From Stagnihabitans sp039932095 (GTDB lineage Bacteria; Pseudomonadota; Alphaproteobacteria; Rhodobacterales; Rhodobacteraceae): 7,059 bases of DNA. The stretch covers positions 1 through 7,059 of the forward strand of contig JBDTQR010000221.1 of assembly GCA_039932095.1 (NCBI GenBank). Direction: 5' to 3'. Below the pieces are notes generated by a model. It did not search any database. It had not been told where the DNA came from and worked only from the letters and a program-made list of their open reading frames with translations. The translations under genes and the position numbers were made by a program. Every line of letters begins with the position of its first letter. Position 1 is the first letter of the stretch. Below are positions 5,206 to 7,059 of this stretch, piece after piece.

Positions 5206-5484
5206 GGCTACGCGAATTATCTCGGCCCTGCCGATGGCGTTGAAGCGGTTGATGAGGGCGATGCGGATCTGGATTTCGGCGATCTGGCGAGCTGGGTCTC
5301 TTGCGGCGATGCGTTCGCCGAAGGCTTTCAGGCAGCGCATCTTCGCCTCGATCCTGCTTCTTGCATGGTATCCCGTCCAACGCTTCCACAATGCCCTGCT
5401 GTAGAGCTGTGTGGCACGCAGGGTTTCGTTTCTTGCAATCGCCGCCGGGCAGTCCTCTTTCCAGGCGCGGCCGTTTTTTTCAAT
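5206..5484 (-). pseudogene. IS5-family transposase, C-terminal part (about 93 residues)
   Basis: The minus strand reads NGRAWKEDCPAAIARNETLR, SRALWKRWTGYHARSRIEAK, then MRCLKAFGERIAARDPARQI and AEIQIRIALINRFNAIG. This is the catalytic-Glu end of IS5-family DDE transposases (Y-H-x-R-S-R-x-E-x-K-M). The first catalytic aspartates and the N-terminus are absent, cut at about 5484. After the family-typical end (IIRVA, near 5206) the frame does not stop: it reads on through the terminal repeat to a stop at 5044. This suggests the original stop codon changed, as TGT TGT stands where TGA would be expected. No function is expected. Confidence 0.85.
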
Positions 5485-5497
5485 CGACGTGCAAAAC

Positions 5498-5515
5498 TGA
5501 CCCACTAAGGGGTCA
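5498..5515. repeat. Inverted repeat TGACCC/GGGTCA at the breakpoint
   Basis: Perfect 6-bp arms (5498-5503, 5510-5515) flank a 6-base spacer. It lies just inside the junction with the IS5 remnant, within sequence (GTGCAAAACTGACCCAC) that resembles the end of the IS3-family element (TTGCACCCAGAAGTGACCCA). It may be part of a lone IS end or an operator. Confidence 0.4.
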
Positions 5516-5834
5516 TGTCTGGACGGCCCCTGATGCGCAAGTTGGCCCCAGCAAGGAGGTGGTGCTAAGCCTCGATCTCGATGGGCTGGCGCCGGATTTC
5601 CGCACGGCAATCCTGAAGCGGGAGGGACATGAAAACGCTTTCGCCGTTGGTTGGCCCGTGGCAGTCGGACGGCGGACGGGCGTGGCAGCTATCTACCCGG
5701 TGGGGTTTTTGACCGGATGGTGGCGACGGCGTGACGATCGGTTGGAAATCCGCATCTCGGCGGACAACGTGCTGGTCAATCCTGATTGGGTAAAAGGCCG
5801 GCACCGGCTGTCTGGCGGCTATGGCGGATGCGTC
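5516..5834 (+). pseudogene. Fragment of unidentified protein, joined in frame to a WYL-domain remnant
   Basis: The plus-strand frame reads KEVVLSLDLDGLAPDF, then HENAFAVGWPVAVGRRTG, VAAIYPVGFLTGWWRRRDD, and LEIRISADNVLVNPDWVKG. The alternating hydrophobic and charged pattern and the GWP...YPV...VNPDW order look like a real beta-rich domain. I do not recognise it firmly. A faint resemblance is to the non-catalytic N-terminal segments of large SF1-type helicases, where a 'G(Y/W)P ... P(V) ... LNP' order recurs, but I give that little weight. No start codon with suitable spacing exists: AAGGAGG at 5555-5561 is followed too closely by GTG. The 5' end was probably lost at the 5486 junction. The frame passes without a stop into the WYL remnant at about 5835, either as a natural fusion or as a deletion scar. 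Confidence 0.45.
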
Positions 5835-6302
5835 CGCCTGCCAGAACCGCATGGCTCACTTCTCAGCACCCGGCGCGATTTGGTGGCGCGCGAAGTGGCG
5901 GGCGATGGGCGGATGCAGCATTTCGGGCTGGACCGGACTACCAAGGCCGCCCTGCAAGCCGACAGCTTTCGGCGCGACCCCGACTTTGTCCTGACCCACA
6001 CCGCCCGCGCCTTTGGCAGCTATCACGACGACCGCGAATACGGCCCCATCGTCTGGCTTTTCAGCACCACCGCCGCCCCGGTCGCCCGCGCTTTGATCTT
6101 TCATCTTGAAAAGACCCTGACAGACGCAGCCGAAGGCACCCTGACCGTCCGCTTTCACGCCTCCGGAAAGTTGTAGATGGCCTGACACTTCTATCAGTGG
6201 GGCGATCAGATCGAGGTGCTGGAGCGCGCCAGCCTGCGCGATGTGGTCGACAGACTGTGCCGGGGCGATTTACCGCACTTTCCTGACGCTCAGACATGCT
6301 GA
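5835..6302 (+). pseudogene. WYL-domain transcriptional regulator, C-terminal part with two in-frame stops
   Basis: The frame reads LPEPHGSLLSTRRDLVAREV, GDGRMQHFGLDRT, then SFRRDPDFVLTHTARAFGSY, EYGPIVWLFSTTAAPVARA, LTVRFHASGKL, TAG (6174-6176), MA, TGA (6183-6185), then HFYQWGDQIEVLERASLRDV and a final stop at 6300-6302. This is the order of the end of WYL (YafY-type) regulators: ligand-binding WYL domain (PHG, LVAR, H-F-x-LDR), then the WCX extension ending W-G-D-x-V-E-V-L-E-P. Relatives read E-M-A-W between ASG-x-L and H-x-Y-Q-W-G-D. So both stops look like point mutations (a Glu codon to TAG, TGG to TGA) and the frame is otherwise kept. The N-terminal helix-turn-helix is missing and the eponymous Y of the WYL core appears altered (RRDLVAR). 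WYL proteins often regulate phage-defence loci; that is context, not evidence of function here. The end overlaps the convergent GAF gene by 13 bases. Confidence 0.8.
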
Positions 6303-7059
6303 ATGGCTGGGCGGCCCTGCAGATCCAGCCGCAACTGCCCGCGCCCGACATGCACCAGCCGGACTGGCGCCTGCTTTTCCTCCAGCCTGCGCCGCAGCAG
6401 CAACAGCCGCGTTTCCAGATTGTCCTTGAAATCCGGAAGCCGCATCGCCTCGTTCAGACGTAATTCGCGGTTGGTAAAGTCGGTGCGCCCCTGTTTCAGG
6501 TGCAACTCCAGGATCAAAATCAACAGGCGGCCCGCCACGCCCTTGATGACATAGCTGTCCTCAATAAAGATGCTGTCGTCAAAGTTGTGGTGCAGAACCT
6601 TGAAACTGGGGCCAAGCTGCGGTGCAACGGGGGGCGCTGTGATCGGAGCCGCCTCGCTGGCACCCGCCGCGTCGCTATACGCGATGGCAGCGCCGGCCAG
6701 ACGCGCCACCACCTCGACCAGCACTTCGGCTTCGCGGCCAAAGGCGAGACGGTTGCGGCTTTCGATCAGCACCACGCCCACCAGACGCTTGTGAAACTGG
6801 ATCGGCACCGCAAGCTGGCTCATCGCCCCGTCCAGACCGGGCAGCGGGATCGACCGGGCCTCTTCCACGGTGCTGAGGGTGATGGCGGCACTGAACCGGC
6901 GCACCCGGCTCAGATCGCTGATCTTGACCGGGTGCAGGGTGGCCGCCGCGCCGCCGATCACGCCCTCGCCGATGGCAATCTCGGACCCGATGCCGGTGCG
7001 GCCATAGCCCCGCGTGCCGATGGTTGTCAGCACCGGGCGCGCCGCCTCGCGCAACAGGA
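6290..7059 (-). CDS. GAF-domain protein with winged-helix-like C-terminal domain (5' end outside window)
   Basis: The minus-strand frame stays open to the window edge; the TTG at 7054 is only the first in-window candidate, and CTG-TTG (Leu-Leu) reads as internal protein. About 255 residues are seen. Residues 1-125 form a GAF-type sensor domain (VLTTIGTRGYG, GSEIAIGEGVIGGAAATLHP, SQLAVPIQFHKRLVGVVLIE, FGREAEVLVEVVARLAGAAI). A Pro/Ala linker spans about 126-150. The C-terminal domain (FDDSIFIEDSYVIKGVAGRL, then TDFTNRELRLNEAMRLPDF and NLETRLLLLRRRLEE) looks like the winged-helix-like domain that follows GAF domains in a group of alphaproteobacterial proteins. I infer a cytoplasmic sensor-regulator; the ligand is unknown. 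Codon use is GC-rich and host-like, no internal stop is seen, and the gene looks functional. Its 3' end overlaps the WYL remnant. Confidence 0.75.
   Translation of the reverse strand, partial: LLREAARPVLTTIGTRGYGRTGIGSEIAIGEGVIGGAAATLHPVKISDLSRVRRFSAAITLSTVEEARSIPLPGLDGAMSQLAVPIQFHKRLVGVVLIESRNRLAFGREAEVLVEVVARLAGAAIAYSDAAGASEAAPITAPPVAPQLGPSFKVLHHNFDDSIFIEDSYVIKGVAGRLLILILELHLKQGRTDFTNRELRLNEAMRLPDFKDNLETRLLLLRRRLEEKQAPVRLVHVGRGQLRLDLQGRPAIQHV

Larger units (their letters stand above)
5149..5486 (-). mobile_element. Second IS5-family element remnant, 3' half, inverted relative to the first
   Basis: The piece runs from a terminal repeat at 5149 to the truncated transposase at about 5484-5486. 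The terminal repeat reads GGCGTTGTCGCAAAACTC on the plus strand and matches the first remnant's GGCTTTGTTGCACAAATC at most positions (15 of 20 by hand). The 5' part of the element, including its other terminal repeat, is missing. At 5486 the sequence changes abruptly to unrelated DNA starting TCGACGTGCAAAACTGACCC. Confidence 0.8.

Noticed and set aside
5856..6188. Minus-strand frame opposite the WYL remnant
   Set aside because: The plus-strand frame has clear WYL/WCX family motifs; this one is the GC-rich complement.
1..7059. CRISPR array, rRNA, integrase attachment sites or an intact toxin-antitoxin pair
   Set aside because: I saw no regularly spaced direct repeats outside the coding repeats at 544-1230, no RNA gene cores, no integrase gene and no recognisable toxin or antitoxin family.

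Overview
The window looks like chromosomal or plasmid DNA from a GC-rich alphaproteobacterium. The IS relatives, the GAF-type regulator and the secreted beta-repeat protein would suit Acetobacteraceae or Rhodospirillales. That placement is inference; no rRNA or housekeeping marker is present. Most of the window is an accessory region built from insertion sequences and broken genes. Only the two genes that run off the window edges, one small hypothetical gene and one small membrane-protein gene look intact.

Layout. 1-2130 (+) is the 3' part of a very repetitive secreted or surface beta-helix protein, with 48-residue repeats in the middle. 2131-2898 is a patchwork: a small conserved-looking hypothetical gene (minus strand) with a cluster of palindromic operator-like sites directly upstream, a cysteine-rich gene remnant, and what may be the first 18 codons of a cupin gene. 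2899-4227 is an IS3-family element (minus strand) with about 65-bp imperfect terminal inverted repeats; its transposase is broken by an in-frame TAA. Directly against its right end, at 4228-4434, lies the 3' end of an IS5-family element (plus strand), so the IS3 element sits inside an IS5 transposase gene whose other half is missing.

4435-5148 is a more AT-rich island holding an HrgC-like small membrane protein gene with its own terminator and, upstream of it, the 3' end of a DNA methyltransferase gene. A second, oppositely oriented IS5-family remnant (5149-5486) closes the island, so the cargo lies between two IS5 3' ends facing each other. 5487-6302 (+) is a degraded gene: a block I cannot name, joined in frame to the C-terminal part of a WYL-domain regulator that carries two in-frame stop codons. 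6290-7059 (minus) is the 3' part of a GAF-domain protein with a winged-helix-like C-terminal domain, convergent with and overlapping the WYL remnant.

How it works together. I see no working multi-gene pathway. The methyltransferase fragment, the WYL fragment and the unnamed block suggest the ruins of a DNA-modification or defence locus broken up by IS insertion and deletion. I did not find a convincing new intact system. The items most worth a second look are the operator cluster with its small gene, the IS5-bracketed island, and the unnamed block fused to the WYL remnant.
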